Origin: Chloroflexota bacterium
GTDB lineage: Bacteria; Chloroflexota; Dormibacteria; CF-121
Reading direction: 5' to 3'
DNA length: 40,691 nt
Assembly (NCBI GenBank): GCA_005882045.1
Contig: VBHO01000011.1
Span: 1-40,691, forward strand
The notes under the pieces are model-generated. The model searched no databases and had not been told where the DNA came from. It was given only the letters and a program-made list of their open reading frames with translations. Positions 17,689 to 26,194 of the stretch are shown one piece after another. The stretch's first letter is position 1. Each line of letters opens with the position of its first letter. Made by a program: the position numbers and the translations under genes.

Positions 17689-20184
17689 GTGTCCGAAGCC
17701 AAGCACCGGTCAGCTCGACGCGCCGCCATCCGCGTGCTCACCATCAGCCTGCTGTCGCGGCGGCGCCGGGCCGCCGGGCACAAGATCATCATCATCGGGC
17801 TCACCCTGGTCGGCCTCCTCAGCCTCGGCGGAGGCGCCGAAGCGGTCGACAAATACCAGACTTATACGGCCGACCTTCCCAATCCCAGCTCGCTCAATGC
17901 CAAGGAGCTGTCGCAGGCGACCAAGATCTATGACCGCAACGGCGTGCTGCTCTACGTCAAGCACACCGACGGCGTCGTCCGCACCGTCATCCCGCTGTCG
18001 GCGATCTCTCCGCACCTGATCGACGCCACCATCGCGCTCGAGGACCGCCAGTTCTACACCCACAACGGCATCGACATCCGTCGAATCGTCGCGGCGGCCA
18101 TTGCCGACGTCACCCACCAGCGCGTCGAGCAAGGGGCGAGCACGATCACCCAGCAATTGGTCAAGCGCATGTTCGTCGGCGATGACCGCTCGTTGGAGCG
18201 AAAGGTGCGCGAGATCGTGCTGGCGCTGGAGGTCGAGCGTCGATTCTCCAAGAACGACATCCTCACGCTCTACCTCAACCAGATCTTTTACGGCCACTCG
18301 GCGTACGGCGCCGAGGCGGCGGCCCAGACCTACTTCGCCAAGTCCGCCAAAGACCTCGACATCGCCGAGGCTGCGATGCTGGCCGCGATCCCGAATGCCC
18401 CTTCGGGACTGGATCCATATAACGCCGCCACCGCGGCCAACGCGAAGGCACGGCAGGAGCTCGTCCTTCGCGACATGCTCCGCGACCACTACATCAGCCA
18501 GGCCGAGTACGACAAGTCGGTCAAGGAGCAACTCAAATACCAGGACGGCAGCATCGAGAAGGGCCTCAAGGCGCCGTGGTTCGTGGACTACGTGCTTCGC
18601 CAGCTCAGCAAGCAGTACGGTGAGGCAGTGGTCGCCGGCGGCGGCCTGCGAGTCACGACCACCCTCGACTACGGCGTGCAGATGTCGGCCGAAGCCGCCG
18701 TGACCAACAACGTCAACCGCGCCGACCTGCGGGCGCGCAACGTCAACAACGGCGCGGCCGAGGTCATCGACCCCAATACCGGCCAGGTGCTGGCCATGGT
18801 CGGCAGCGCCAACTATTACGACCAGGCGATCGGCGGCCAGTACAACGTCATCGCCGACGGCGACGGCCGCCAGCCGGGCTCGTCCTTCAAGATCTACGTG
18901 TACGCGACAGCCCTGGCCAACGGTTACGCGCCGTCGAACCTGATCCTCGACAAGCAGGGCAAGATCGACGGCCACCCCTTCGTGGACTGGGACCATCGCG
19001 ATGAGGGTGGCATCACGATTCGGCGGGCGCTCTCGGAATCGCGCAACATCCCTGCCATCAACCTGCTGAAGCAACTGGGCTACGACCGCGTCTTCCAGAC
19101 CGCCCGGATGATGGGCCTGACCAGCGCTAACCTGACCCCCGAACGTGGACTCGCCCAGGCGATCGGCGCCAGTGAAGTCCTGCCGATGCAGCACTTCAAC
19201 GCCTACGGCGTCCTGGCGTCAGGCGGGATCTACCACGACCCCACGGTCATTCTCAAAGTTGTCGACAGCCAGGGAAAGACGCTCCAGGAATGGAAGCCGG
19301 GCCCCGGCGTTCGCGTGCTGCCCGCGCAGGTCACCTACATGATCAGTGACATCCTCCGGCCGGTCGGCGCCGCCCTGAACATCAAGCGGCCCTTCGCATC
19401 CAAGACCGGGACCACCGAGGCCTGGCACGACTCCTGGCTGATCGGCTACAACCCGGACATCGTAATCGGCGCCTGGATGGGCCACACCTGTGCCGGTGGC
19501 TGCCCCGCCAATGTCAACTCCAACCTCAACGTCGTGTGGGGCGTGCAGGGCGCCGGCCTGATCTTCCGCGACATCTTCAACGCCTACGAAGCCAATAAGC
19601 CGGTGCGCGACTTCCCCGTTCCCGATGGCCTCAAGAAGGTCACGGTGTGCCAGGCCAGCGGCTTGCTGGCTACCCCGAACTGCGCCGGCCAGACCCTCAC
19701 CGACTGGTTCACCGCCGGCACCGCTCCCACCCGGCCAGATGACTGGTACCACCCGATCCGGGTCTGCACCAGCGACGGGCTGCTGGCCACCCCTGATATT
19801 CCAGCCAGCCTGACAACGGTGAAAACCTTCGTCGTCTATCCACCCGGCTACCCGGACGAGATGAAGGACAAGAACAGCCCGCAGCCGCCCACTCAGAATT
19901 GCCAGCTGTTTACGGAGACCATCCCGCCCACGCTGACGCTCTCCCAGGCGCCGCAGGCCAACGGCAGCGTCCTGGTGACGGCCACGGCCACCGATGATGA
20001 GGCAATCAAGGAAGTCGATTTCTTCCTCGATGGGGCCAGCAAGCCGGTCCGGTTGGCCCAGGGCCCCTACACCTTCCTGGTCAAGGGCGCCTCGGGCAGC
20101 ACCCACACGCTCAACGTCCAGGCCTACGACTACAACCCGGCCAACGCGCCGGCGGCGCAAACGATCACCGTCACCCTCCCCTAG
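17689..20184 (+). CDS. Class A penicillin-binding protein with C-terminal Ig-like domain
   Basis: This bifunctional enzyme polymerises glycan strands and cross-links peptides outside the membrane. After a basic cytoplasmic end comes one membrane segment (about 33-50). The GT51 transglycosylase domain has EDRQFYTHNGID (catalytic Glu118), GASTITQQLVK and LTLYLNQIFYG. The transpeptidase has SSFK (Ser398, Lys401), SRN (451-453) and KTG (572-574), so all catalytic residues are present. From about 746 to the end a beta-rich Ig-like module (ATDDEAIKEVDFFLDG) follows a cysteine-containing linker. The start is uncertain: GTG 17689 (831 residues) or TTG 17662. It is the only plus-strand protein gene in the window and has no operon partner. 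Confidence 0.94.
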   Translation: MSEAKHRSARRAAIRVLTISLLSRRRRAAGHKIIIIGLTLVGLLSLGGGAEAVDKYQTYTADLPNPSSLNAKELSQATKIYDRNGVLLYVKHTDGVVRTVIPLSAISPHLIDATIALEDRQFYTHNGIDIRRIVAAAIADVTHQRVEQGASTITQQLVKRMFVGDDRSLERKVREIVLALEVERRFSKNDILTLYLNQIFYGHSAYGAEAAAQTYFAKSAKDLDIAEAAMLAAIPNAPSGLDPYNAATAANAKARQELVLRDMLRDHYISQAEYDKSVKEQLKYQDGSIEKGLKAPWFVDYVLRQLSKQYGEAVVAGGGLRVTTTLDYGVQMSAEAAVTNNVNRADLRARNVNNGAAEVIDPNTGQVLAMVGSANYYDQAIGGQYNVIADGDGRQPGSSFKIYVYATALANGYAPSNLILDKQGKIDGHPFVDWDHRDEGGITIRRALSESRNIPAINLLKQLGYDRVFQTARMMGLTSANLTPERGLAQAIGASEVLPMQHFNAYGVLASGGIYHDPTVILKVVDSQGKTLQEWKPGPGVRVLPAQVTYMISDILRPVGAALNIKRPFASKTGTTEAWHDSWLIGYNPDIVIGAWMGHTCAGGCPANVNSNLNVVWGVQGAGLIFRDIFNAYEANKPVRDFPVPDGLKKVTVCQASGLLATPNCAGQTLTDWFTAGTAPTRPDDWYHPIRVCTSDGLLATPDIPASLTTVKTFVVYPPGYPDEMKDKNSPQPPTQNCQLFTETIPPTLTLSQAPQANGSVLVTATATDDEAIKEVDFFLDGASKPVRLAQGPYTFLVKGASGSTHTLNVQAYDYNPANAPAAQTITVTLP

Positions 20185-20841
20185 TTATTTCCCTCCCCCT
20201 ATGGGGGAGGGCAGATCAGCGAGCCCCGATGTGGAAAGGCGAGCGCGTCGGTAAGGGCCCGACACCGACCGGCTGCCAATCACAGAAAAGCGAAAGGGCA
20301 GGTCCGTGGCACGCGAGATGCCGATCCGACGCGAGACCGCTACCTCATGATCCGAGACCGGAGCCCCGGCCGCCAGGCCTAGCGGCCCGCGCGTGAAGTC
20401 TCGGCCATTGTCCTTTAGGTCGAGCTCGAAGCCTCGCCCGATCTTGCCGGGCCCGCTGAGCAAGCGGACCTCCGGTCCGTCGTCGCCATGCCGCCGAATG
20501 ATCTCCACGCCGGAGAGCGGCTCGAGCGATCGCAGCAGCACCGCGCCGGCGACGCCGGGGGCGTCCGCGGTCACGTTGAGGCAGTAGTGCACGCCATAGC
20601 TGAAGTAGACGTACGCGTGACCGGCCGCGCCAAACATCACGGCATTGCGGGCGGTTCGGCCGCGAAACGCATGCGACGCCGGATCGGCCTGACCCGTGTA
20701 AGCCTCGGTCTCGACGATGCGGCCGGCCAGCAGGCCGTTGGGCGTGCGATAGAAGAGGATGCGGCCCAGGAGGTCCCGCGCCACCGTGACCGGATCTCTG
20801 GAGAAGAACGCTCGCGTGAGTCGCGGCGACGTCAAAGCCAC
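20185..20841 (-). CDS. mpg: 3-methyladenine DNA glycosylase (AAG/MPG family)
   Basis: This enzyme removes alkylated and deaminated purines by flipping the base out. Conserved parts are FFSRDPVTVARDLLGRIL, GRIVETEAYTGQADPASHAFRGRTARNAVMFG with the catalytic glutamate of VETEAY, GHAYVYFSYGVHYCLNV and GPGKIGRGFEL near the C-terminus. The start is GTG at 20841. The last dozen codons run through a perfect hairpin (20191-20211) and encode PSPIGGGK, so the natural C-terminus may have been extended by that element. The stop abuts the convergent penicillin-binding protein stop with no gap. Confidence 0.93.
   Translation of the reverse strand: MALTSPRLTRAFFSRDPVTVARDLLGRILFYRTPNGLLAGRIVETEAYTGQADPASHAFRGRTARNAVMFGAAGHAYVYFSYGVHYCLNVTADAPGVAGAVLLRSLEPLSGVEIIRRHGDDGPEVRLLSGPGKIGRGFELDLKDNGRDFTRGPLGLAAGAPVSDHEVAVSRRIGISRATDLPFRFSVIGSRSVSGPYRRARLSTSGLADLPSPIGGGK
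20191..20211. terminator. Perfect 9-bp hairpin at a convergent gene end
   Basis: CCCTCCCCC-TAT-GGGGGAGGG lies seven bases after the penicillin-binding protein stop and inside the last codons of mpg. It is symmetrical, so it could slow transcription from both sides. No T-run follows on either strand, so it may be a dispersed palindromic repeat, not a classical intrinsic terminator. Confidence 0.5.
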
Positions 20842-20877
20842 GTCTGATTGCTTAGCAGATGGGACGCCGCCCGAGCG

Positions 20878-21426
20878 CTAGTGGCTGACCAGCTGGGTGA
20901 AGTAGCTGCTGATGCTGCTCGGCAGGACCAGCGAGAAGATCGTGCGAGTGATTGGTTCCAGCCCGTAAAAGTGGGGCGCCAGCAGCGAGTAATTGAACCA
21001 CTCCTGCGCCGTCACAAACGCGGGCGGGGCCGCGTAGCCACTGGGCATTTTGGCGTTGACCACGCCGACGCCGATGATCAGGATCACCGTGATCTCAAGG
21101 GCGCCGACGACCGCGCCGGTCAGTCGGTCGAAGGCGGGCGCGATCAGCTGGTCAAGGTAGCGCTGGTAGACGGCGCCGAGAACCTCGAACAAGAGGATGG
21201 CAAAGGTCACGATCACCGTGTAGGTGATGACGTGCGCCCAGATCGCCGAAGTGATGCCAAAGGTGTTGGCGATGTAAGACGAGGTGTTCGCGCTGGTCAG
21301 GGTGGCGGCGCCCACCCCGGCGAAGAGACCGGCGAAGGCGACGATACGCCGGACCAGGCCAAACGCCCACCCGAGGCCGATGTTGGCCAGCAGGATGATG
21401 ACGATGATCAGATCCAGGAAATCCAT
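20878..21426 (-). CDS. cvpA: CvpA family membrane protein
   Basis: The 182-residue protein starts MDFLDLIIVIILLANIGLGWAFGLVRRIV, the usual CvpA opening. It has four predicted membrane segments at about 4-24, 29-50, 63-85 and 103-125, and ends in a loop and amphipathic tail. CvpA proteins are needed for colicin V export in E. coli and have envelope roles elsewhere; the molecular function is not settled. The ATG overlaps the pheT stop by one base (TGATG), so it is probably translationally coupled to pheT. Confidence 0.88.
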   Translation of the reverse strand: MDFLDLIIVIILLANIGLGWAFGLVRRIVAFAGLFAGVGAATLTSANTSSYIANTFGITSAIWAHVITYTVIVTFAILLFEVLGAVYQRYLDQLIAPAFDRLTGAVVGALEITVILIIGVGVVNAKMPSGYAAPPAFVTAQEWFNYSLLAPHFYGLEPITRTIFSLVLPSSISSYFTQLVSH

Positions 21427-23813
21427 CAGGAGCGGACCTCCGCCTTAAATCGCTGCTGCAGGCCCTCGATGATGCGTTGCTGCAGGGCTAAAACTTCCTC
21501 ATTGGTCAAGGTGCGATCGTCGGCCTGGTACTGCAGGCGGAACGAAAGGCTACGGGCCCCAGCCCCCAGCTGCGGCCCCTGGTATTCGCTCACCATAGAG
21601 ATCTCCCGCAACGTGTAACCGCCTAGCTCGCGGATAACTTGCACGACCTCCTGGCCCGCGATCTTGCCTCGTATGACGACCGTAAGGTCCCGTCGCACTC
21701 CCGGGAAGCGCGGCAGCGGCCGGGCCTGCGGCGTCCGCTGACCGTCGGCGCTAAACCGGTCGAAAAGGACCTCGGCGACCACCGCTCGCCCGGGGAGCCC
21801 GAGCTGGGTCGCCACCTCAGGGTGCACCTCGCCAACGATGCCGATCGGCTCTCCCCCATCCAGGATTTCGCCGGTGCGCCCAGGGTGGAACCCGGCAAAG
21901 CGGCCGGGATCGGCGCTTGAGAATTCCGCCTGTCTGAAATCGGTCGATGGGAGAACAAAACGATCTCGCACGGTGACGAGCGTTGCCTGAAGGGCGCGCA
22001 GTTCGGCCGCCGCGACCTCGGCGCCTCCGGCCGGAACGTGGGCGGCCAGCGCCAGGACCTGCGGCTGGTCGACCGCCTCCCCGTCCACCTTCCAGAAGAT
22101 GGTGCCCAGCTCGAAGAGCCGGGCCCCTCCCTGGTCCTGACGCGCGTTGAGGGCGAGGGCCTCGAGCAGACCCGGCAGCAGGCTGCGACGAAGCGCGTCG
22201 CGATTTTCCGCCATCGGGTTCTTGATCCGGACCAGCGACGGCGCCGCCATGGGCATGGCAATCGCGGGGGTGCCGCTGCCACTGACGAGGCTGCTGGTCA
22301 CCGCTTCATCCAGCTGATGGCCGGCCAGCACCTCGCGGGCGGTCTCGTCAGCGTCGGCGCGCACGTACAGATCGCGCACCGGAGTACGAGCTCCCGGAAG
22401 GGTACTCGGCACCCGGTCGTAACCGTAGATGCGGCCGACCTCCTCAACCAGGTCTTCGGGAATCGAGCAGTCGAGACGGAAGACCGGCGGCTGCGCGCGC
22501 AGCCGGCGATCCTTGCGCTCCACCGTGAAACCGAGGCGCTCCAGGATGCTGGCCGCTTCGCCGAGCTCGACCGTGACCCCCAGCACCCGATCGATCCGAT
22601 CGGCGTCCACTTCGATCGTGGTCAGCTTCAGTGGGCCCGGATACACGTCCGTCGACCTGGTCGCCGTCCCGCCGGCCAACTCCGCGACCAGTGCCGCTGC
22701 CCGCTCGATTGCCGGCCGGCTGAGCTCGGGGCTCAATCCTTTTTCGAATCGTGACGAGGCCTCGGTCCGCAGGCCGAGCCGCCGCGCCGTCCGCCGGATC
22801 GAGCGCGGCTCCCAGGTCGCGGCCTCCAGGAAGATGTCGGTCGTCCCTGACTCGACGGCGCTGTCGGCGCCACCGATGATGCCGGCGATCCCCTGGGCCC
22901 GCTGTGTATCGGCGACGACCATGTCGGTCGGCGTCAGGCGACGCGTCTTGCCGTCGAGGCACGCGATTTCCTCACCGTCACGCGCACGGCGGACCACGAT
23001 GCGGCCATCCTTGAGGCGCCGGTAGTCGAAGGCGTGCATCGGCTGCCCACTTTCGAGCATCACGTAGTTGGTGATGTCGACGATGTTGCTGATCGGCCGG
23101 ACGCCGGCGGCGCGCAGCCGAGCCTGCATCCAGGCGGGCGACGCGGCGACGGTGACACCGGTCATCAACCGTCCGTTGAACCGTCGGCATCCGTCGGGGG
23201 CGTCAATGCGAACCAGCTCTGGGGCATTGGCCGGCCGCACCTTCGGGATGCTCGGCGGACGCAGAGGCAGGTTGAAGATCGCGCCGACCTCCCGGGCGAT
23301 CCCCAGATGACAGAGGAGATCGGGGCGGTTCGACTTGATCTCGAGTTCGAGGATGGTGTCGCGCGGATAGAGCGTGCGAAGATCCGCCCCCAACGGCGCC
23401 GACGGGTCGAGGATCATGATGCCGGCCGCATCCTCCCCGAGACCGAGCTCGATGGCGGAACAGAGCATGCCGGCGGATTGGACGCCAAGGAATGTCTTGG
23501 TGTCGATCCGCCGGTCCCTGAGTCTCGAGCCAGGCAGCGCGTACGGCACACGGTCGCCGAGCTTGAGATTCCAGGCGCCGGTGACGACCTCGGTGGCCAC
23601 CCGTCCCGTGGTCACGGTGGCGAGCTGGTTCTTGGTCGACCCCGGGAGTGGCCGCAGGCCCTGGACTTCGGCAACCACCACGTTCTCGACGTCGACCTCC
23701 TGCTCCAGAATGCGCTCGACCTCGTTGCCGGCCAGCGTCAGCCGATCGGCCAGGGTGTGGACCTCAACCGCGATCTCCACGTACTCCTTGAGCCAGTTCA
23801 GAGAAATCCGCAT
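21426..23813 (-). CDS. pheT: Phenylalanyl-tRNA synthetase beta subunit
   Basis: PheT forms the alpha2-beta2 PheRS and holds the editing and tRNA-binding modules. The 795-residue protein has the N-terminal ISLNWLKEYVEI, an EMAP-like tRNA-binding domain (about 40-150), B3/B4 editing region (NIVDITNYVMLESGQPMHAFDY), B5 domain, catalytic-like core (NPMAENRDALRRSLLPGLLEAL) and the C-terminal anticodon-binding FDX-ACB domain (RFPGVRRDLTVVI). It follows pheS by six bases. Length and domain order are normal. Confidence 0.97.
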   Translation of the reverse strand: MRISLNWLKEYVEIAVEVHTLADRLTLAGNEVERILEQEVDVENVVVAEVQGLRPLPGSTKNQLATVTTGRVATEVVTGAWNLKLGDRVPYALPGSRLRDRRIDTKTFLGVQSAGMLCSAIELGLGEDAAGIMILDPSAPLGADLRTLYPRDTILELEIKSNRPDLLCHLGIAREVGAIFNLPLRPPSIPKVRPANAPELVRIDAPDGCRRFNGRLMTGVTVAASPAWMQARLRAAGVRPISNIVDITNYVMLESGQPMHAFDYRRLKDGRIVVRRARDGEEIACLDGKTRRLTPTDMVVADTQRAQGIAGIIGGADSAVESGTTDIFLEAATWEPRSIRRTARRLGLRTEASSRFEKGLSPELSRPAIERAAALVAELAGGTATRSTDVYPGPLKLTTIEVDADRIDRVLGVTVELGEAASILERLGFTVERKDRRLRAQPPVFRLDCSIPEDLVEEVGRIYGYDRVPSTLPGARTPVRDLYVRADADETAREVLAGHQLDEAVTSSLVSGSGTPAIAMPMAAPSLVRIKNPMAENRDALRRSLLPGLLEALALNARQDQGGARLFELGTIFWKVDGEAVDQPQVLALAAHVPAGGAEVAAAELRALQATLVTVRDRFVLPSTDFRQAEFSSADPGRFAGFHPGRTGEILDGGEPIGIVGEVHPEVATQLGLPGRAVVAEVLFDRFSADGQRTPQARPLPRFPGVRRDLTVVIRGKIAGQEVVQVIRELGGYTLREISMVSEYQGPQLGAGARSLSFRLQYQADDRTLTNEEVLALQQRIIEGLQQRFKAEVRS

Positions 23814-23819
23814 GGAGCC

Positions 23820-24851
23820 CTAGAACTGCCTGAGAAAGCGCACGTCGTTCTCGAGGAACAGGCGCAGGTCGGAGACGTTGTATTTGAGCATTGCCAGCCG
23901 GTCCAACCCGGCGCCGAAGGCGAAACCGGAATAGTGTTCGGGGTCGATGCCGCCGTTGCGCAGCACCTGCGGGTGAACCATGCCGGCGCCCAGGATTTCC
24001 AACCAGCCACCCTTGCAGCTTCGGCAGCCGGCGCCGTCGCAGAGGCCACAGGAAACCGCCGCGGCAATGCTCGGTTCCGTGAACGGGAAATGGTCACCGA
24101 CAATTCGAATGCGCCGGTCGGGACCGAACAGCGAGCGCGCGAAATATTCGATCGTCCCCTTCAAGTCCGAGAGGCGGATATCGTGGTCCACTACGAGGCC
24201 CTCGAATTGGTAGAACTGCGACCCGTGCGAGGGGTCGGTGGCATCGCGCCGGTAGACGGCGCCGGGGGCGATGATCCGGATGGGCGGCTTGTGGCTCTGC
24301 ATGTAGCGGATCTGGACTGGTGAGGTGTGGGTGCGCAGCAGCAACTGGTCCGCGTCGACGTAGAAGCTGTCCATGGTATCCCGGGCGGGATGGTCCTCCG
24401 GGATGTTGAGGGCCTCGAAGTTGTGGAACTCATCCTCCACCTGGGGGCCGAGCGCCACCTCGTAGCCGAGCCGCGAGAAGATGGCCTTGACCTCCCGCAA
24501 AATCAGCGTCAGGGGATGCAGGTGACCGCGGCGGACCGGGTTGGGCACGAAGCTCACGTCGACCCACTCGGTATCACCCAGCGCCGTGTGGCGTTTTGCT
24601 TCCAGCGCAGCCTGGCGCTCCGAGATCCAGCCGAAAATCTCTTCCTTGAGCTGATTCGCCTGGGCCCCGGCAGCGGCCCGCTCCTCGGTCGGTAGACTCC
24701 CGAGCTGCCTCAAGATGGCGGTGAGCTCGCCCTTCTTCCCCAGCAGGCCCACGCGCAGGTCCTCGAGCGACTTGTGGTCGGTGGCAGCCTCCACGCGGTC
24801 GCGCGCGCTCGCTCTGAGCTGCTCGAGTTCGCCGACGACGCTTTGCTTCAT
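23820..24851 (-). CDS. pheS: Phenylalanyl-tRNA synthetase alpha subunit
   Basis: PheS carries the class II active site of PheRS. The 343-residue protein has an N-terminal coiled coil (about 1-85), motif 1 (HPLTLILREVKAIFSRLGYE), motif 2 (PGAVYRRDATDPSHGSQFYQFEGL) and motif 3 (GFAFGAGLDRLAMLKY). A four-cysteine insert, CGLCDGAGCRSC, sits before WLEILGAGMVHP; a similar insert is known in Firmicutes PheS. The ATG has a Shine-Dalgarno GGAGG at 24861-24865. Upstream is a leader peptide and hairpin region likely to control it. Confidence 0.97.
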   Translation of the reverse strand: MKQSVVGELEQLRASARDRVEAATDHKSLEDLRVGLLGKKGELTAILRQLGSLPTEERAAAGAQANQLKEEIFGWISERQAALEAKRHTALGDTEWVDVSFVPNPVRRGHLHPLTLILREVKAIFSRLGYEVALGPQVEDEFHNFEALNIPEDHPARDTMDSFYVDADQLLLRTHTSPVQIRYMQSHKPPIRIIAPGAVYRRDATDPSHGSQFYQFEGLVVDHDIRLSDLKGTIEYFARSLFGPDRRIRIVGDHFPFTEPSIAAAVSCGLCDGAGCRSCKGGWLEILGAGMVHPQVLRNGGIDPEHYSGFAFGAGLDRLAMLKYNVSDLRLFLENDVRFLRQF

Positions 24852-24860
24852 CCGATCAAA

Positions 24861-24959
24861 CCTCCAGACGCGCCCTTTTCATCGATCTCGGAGGCGGCCG
24901 GTTTGCGGGAGGCGAGAGCTGAGTGGCGCTAGCTCAGCTCGTGCCGGCCCCGGGCCGGC
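24861..24959 (-). promoter_or_regulatory. pheST leader RNA with competing hairpins
   Basis: Two exact hairpins follow the Phe codons of the leader peptide. The first is a 7-bp stem at 24943-24959. The second is an 8-bp stem GAGCTGAG/CTCAGCTC at 24916-24940, whose loop holds the leader stop codon. CCGGCC at 24896-24901 can pair with the first hairpin instead. Two CCTCC elements (24890-24894, 24908-24912) are complementary to the pheS Shine-Dalgarno at 24861-24865. No T-run is present, so control of translation seems likelier than transcription attenuation. Confidence 0.5.
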
Positions 24960-25003
24960 CCAATAAAGATGAAGCGTTGGACGCGTCGCATGTTGTTCGC
25001 CAT
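24929..25003 (-). CDS. Putative pheST leader peptide, 24 residues
   Basis: An ATG one base after the rplT stop (TAACATG) opens a 24-codon frame that ends RFIFIGPARGRHELS. Two Phe codons (at about 24973 and 24967) lie just before a GC hairpin at 24943-24959. A ribosome slowed at these codons by low Phe-tRNA would cover that hairpin, the arrangement known from E. coli pheM and other amino-acid leader peptides. A second ATG four codons on is an alternative start. The protein product itself probably has no function. The call rests on position and codon content, without any homology. Confidence 0.55.
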   Translation of the reverse strand: MANNMRRVQRFIFIGPARGRHELS

Positions 25004-25004
25004 G

Positions 25005-25364
25005 TTACGACTTGGGCCCACCCTTGGCGACCGCGACCAACTCACTGAAGGACTGGGCGTCACGAACCGCGAGGTCGGCGAGCATCTTCCGATTGATGTT
25101 GACGCCGGCCACCTTGAGCCCGTGCATGAACTGGTTGTAGGGCATGCCCTGGCTGCGCGAGGCGGCATTGATCCTGGCGATCCAGAGCTTGCGCATATCA
25201 CGCTTGCGGGCCCGACGGTCGCGATAGGCGTACTCGAGCGCGTGCAGCAGGGCCTCGTTCGCCGGCCGGAACAGCGTCCGGTGCGTCATCCGAAAGCCCT
25301 TGGCCAGGTTGAGGATCTTCTTGTGGCGCTTGCGGGCTGGGACGCTGCGCTTTATACGTGGCAT
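25005..25364 (-). CDS. rplT: 50S ribosomal protein L20
   Basis: L20 is an early-assembly 23S rRNA-binding protein. The 119-residue product has MPRIKRSVPARKRHKKILNL, KGFRMTHRTLFRPANEALLHALEYAYRDRRARKR and RMLADLAV-like C-terminal text (RKMLADLAVRDAQSFSELV). In other bacteria L20 represses its own infC-rpmI-rplT operon. The start is one base after the rpmI stop. Confidence 0.97.
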   Translation of the reverse strand: MPRIKRSVPARKRHKKILNLAKGFRMTHRTLFRPANEALLHALEYAYRDRRARKRDMRKLWIARINAASRSQGMPYNQFMHGLKVAGVNINRKMLADLAVRDAQSFSELVAVAKGGPKS

Positions 25365-25365
25365 C

Positions 25366-25575
25366 TCAGTCCTTGTCCTTCATGTACGGCGCCGACCGCC
25401 GCAGACGCCGAGCATCCTTACCGGTCAACACCAGCAGCTTGCTGTACTGGCGCTTGCGCCGAGGGCTCTTGTGGCCCAGCAGGTGGCTCTTTTGCGCGTG
25501 CGGGCGCACGATCTTCCCGGTCTTGGTCATCCGGAACCGCTTGGCCGACGCGCGATGGGTACGTAGTTTAGGCAT
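25366..25575 (-). CDS. rpmI: 50S ribosomal protein L35
   Basis: This 69-residue basic protein matches L35: MPKLRTHRASAKRFRMTKTG at the start, then VRPHAQKSHLLGHKSPRRKRQ. It lies 11 bases after infC and one base before rplT in the conserved infC-rpmI-rplT order. An AAAGGAGCG-type Shine-Dalgarno lies just upstream of the ATG. Confidence 0.97.
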   Translation of the reverse strand: MPKLRTHRASAKRFRMTKTGKIVRPHAQKSHLLGHKSPRRKRQYSKLLVLTGKDARRLRRSAPYMKDKD

Positions 25576-25586
25576 CGGTCGCTCCT

Positions 25587-26174
25587 TTAACTCTTGGGTG
25601 CCTGGGCCCGCGCCGGGGGTTGGGCCGGCGCCGGCGTGTTGGGCGTAGCCGGGGGAGCCGCGGCGCCCGCGGGGGCCAGGATCATGATCATGTTCCGGCC
25701 CTCGAGCAGCGGCACCCGCTCCACCGTGCTGATGGTCTTCAGTTCGAGCGCCATCCGGTCCAGCAGCTTCTTGCCGATGTCCTGGTGCACCATCTCGCGG
25801 CCGCGGAACATAATCGTCAGCTTGACCTTGTCGCCCTCTTCGAGGAACGACTTGACGGCGTGAAACTTCGTCTGGAAGTCATGCTCGCCGATCTTGGGAC
25901 GGAGTTTCATTTCTTTGACCTTGATGACGTTGTGCTTGCGGCGCCCATCTTTCTCTTTCTTGATGCTTTCGAATTTGAATTTGCCGTAGTCCATGATCCG
26001 AGCCACCGGTGGCTGCGCCTGGGGCGCGACTTCCACCAGGTCCATCTCCCGCTCCACCGCCAGCGCTTTGGCGCGGTCGATGGGAAGGACACCTAACTGC
26101 TCATTGCGATCGTCGATAACGCGGACTTCAGCGGCACGGATCTGGTCGTTGATGCGAAGTTCCCTAAATGCCGT
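25587..26174 (-). CDS. infC: Translation initiation factor IF-3 (non-AUG start)
   Basis: IF-3 keeps 30S subunits free and proofreads start codon and initiator tRNA. Conserved text: RINDQIRAAEVRVIDDRNEQLGVLP (N-domain), MDLVEVAPQAQPPVARIMDYGKFKFE, KEMKLRPKIGEHDFQTK and VKLTIMFRGREM. A Pro/Ala-rich tail of about 30 residues ends the protein. Between the upstream in-frame TGA (26178-26180) and the conserved text there is no ATG, GTG or TTG; the first is a GTG at 26057, which would delete the N-domain strand. A GGAGG at 26183-26187 lies eight bases before ACG at 26174, which I list as the start. ATC at 26153 is the alternative. Rare start codons in infC are known to allow autoregulation. Confidence 0.92.
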   Translation of the reverse strand, partial: TAFRELRINDQIRAAEVRVIDDRNEQLGVLPIDRAKALAVEREMDLVEVAPQAQPPVARIMDYGKFKFESIKKEKDGRRKHNVIKVKEMKLRPKIGEHDFQTKFHAVKSFLEEGDKVKLTIMFRGREMVHQDIGKKLLDRMALELKTISTVERVPLLEGRNMIMILAPAGAAAPPATPNTPAPAQPPARAQAPKS

Positions 26175-26194
26175 GGATCAAGCCTCCTTCGAAC

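Noticed and set aside
17710-19194. A 494-codon minus-strand frame opposite the penicillin-binding protein
   Set aside because: The plus-strand gene carries all catalytic motifs; the reverse product is low-complexity Val/Asp/Gly/Arg text.
20191-20211. The CCCTCCCCC hairpin as part of a CRISPR or mobile element
   Set aside because: It occurs once in the window, with no repeats, spacers or transposase nearby; a convergent-gene hairpin is sufficient explanation.
23990-24090. The cysteine-rich insert in PheS as a novel zinc domain
   Set aside because: A similar CxxC...CxxC insert before the WLEILGAGMVHP segment is known from Firmicutes PheS.
23034-24323. A 429-codon plus-strand frame across the pheS-pheT junction
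   Set aside because: It spans two conserved genes on the opposite strand and looks like GC-driven noise.
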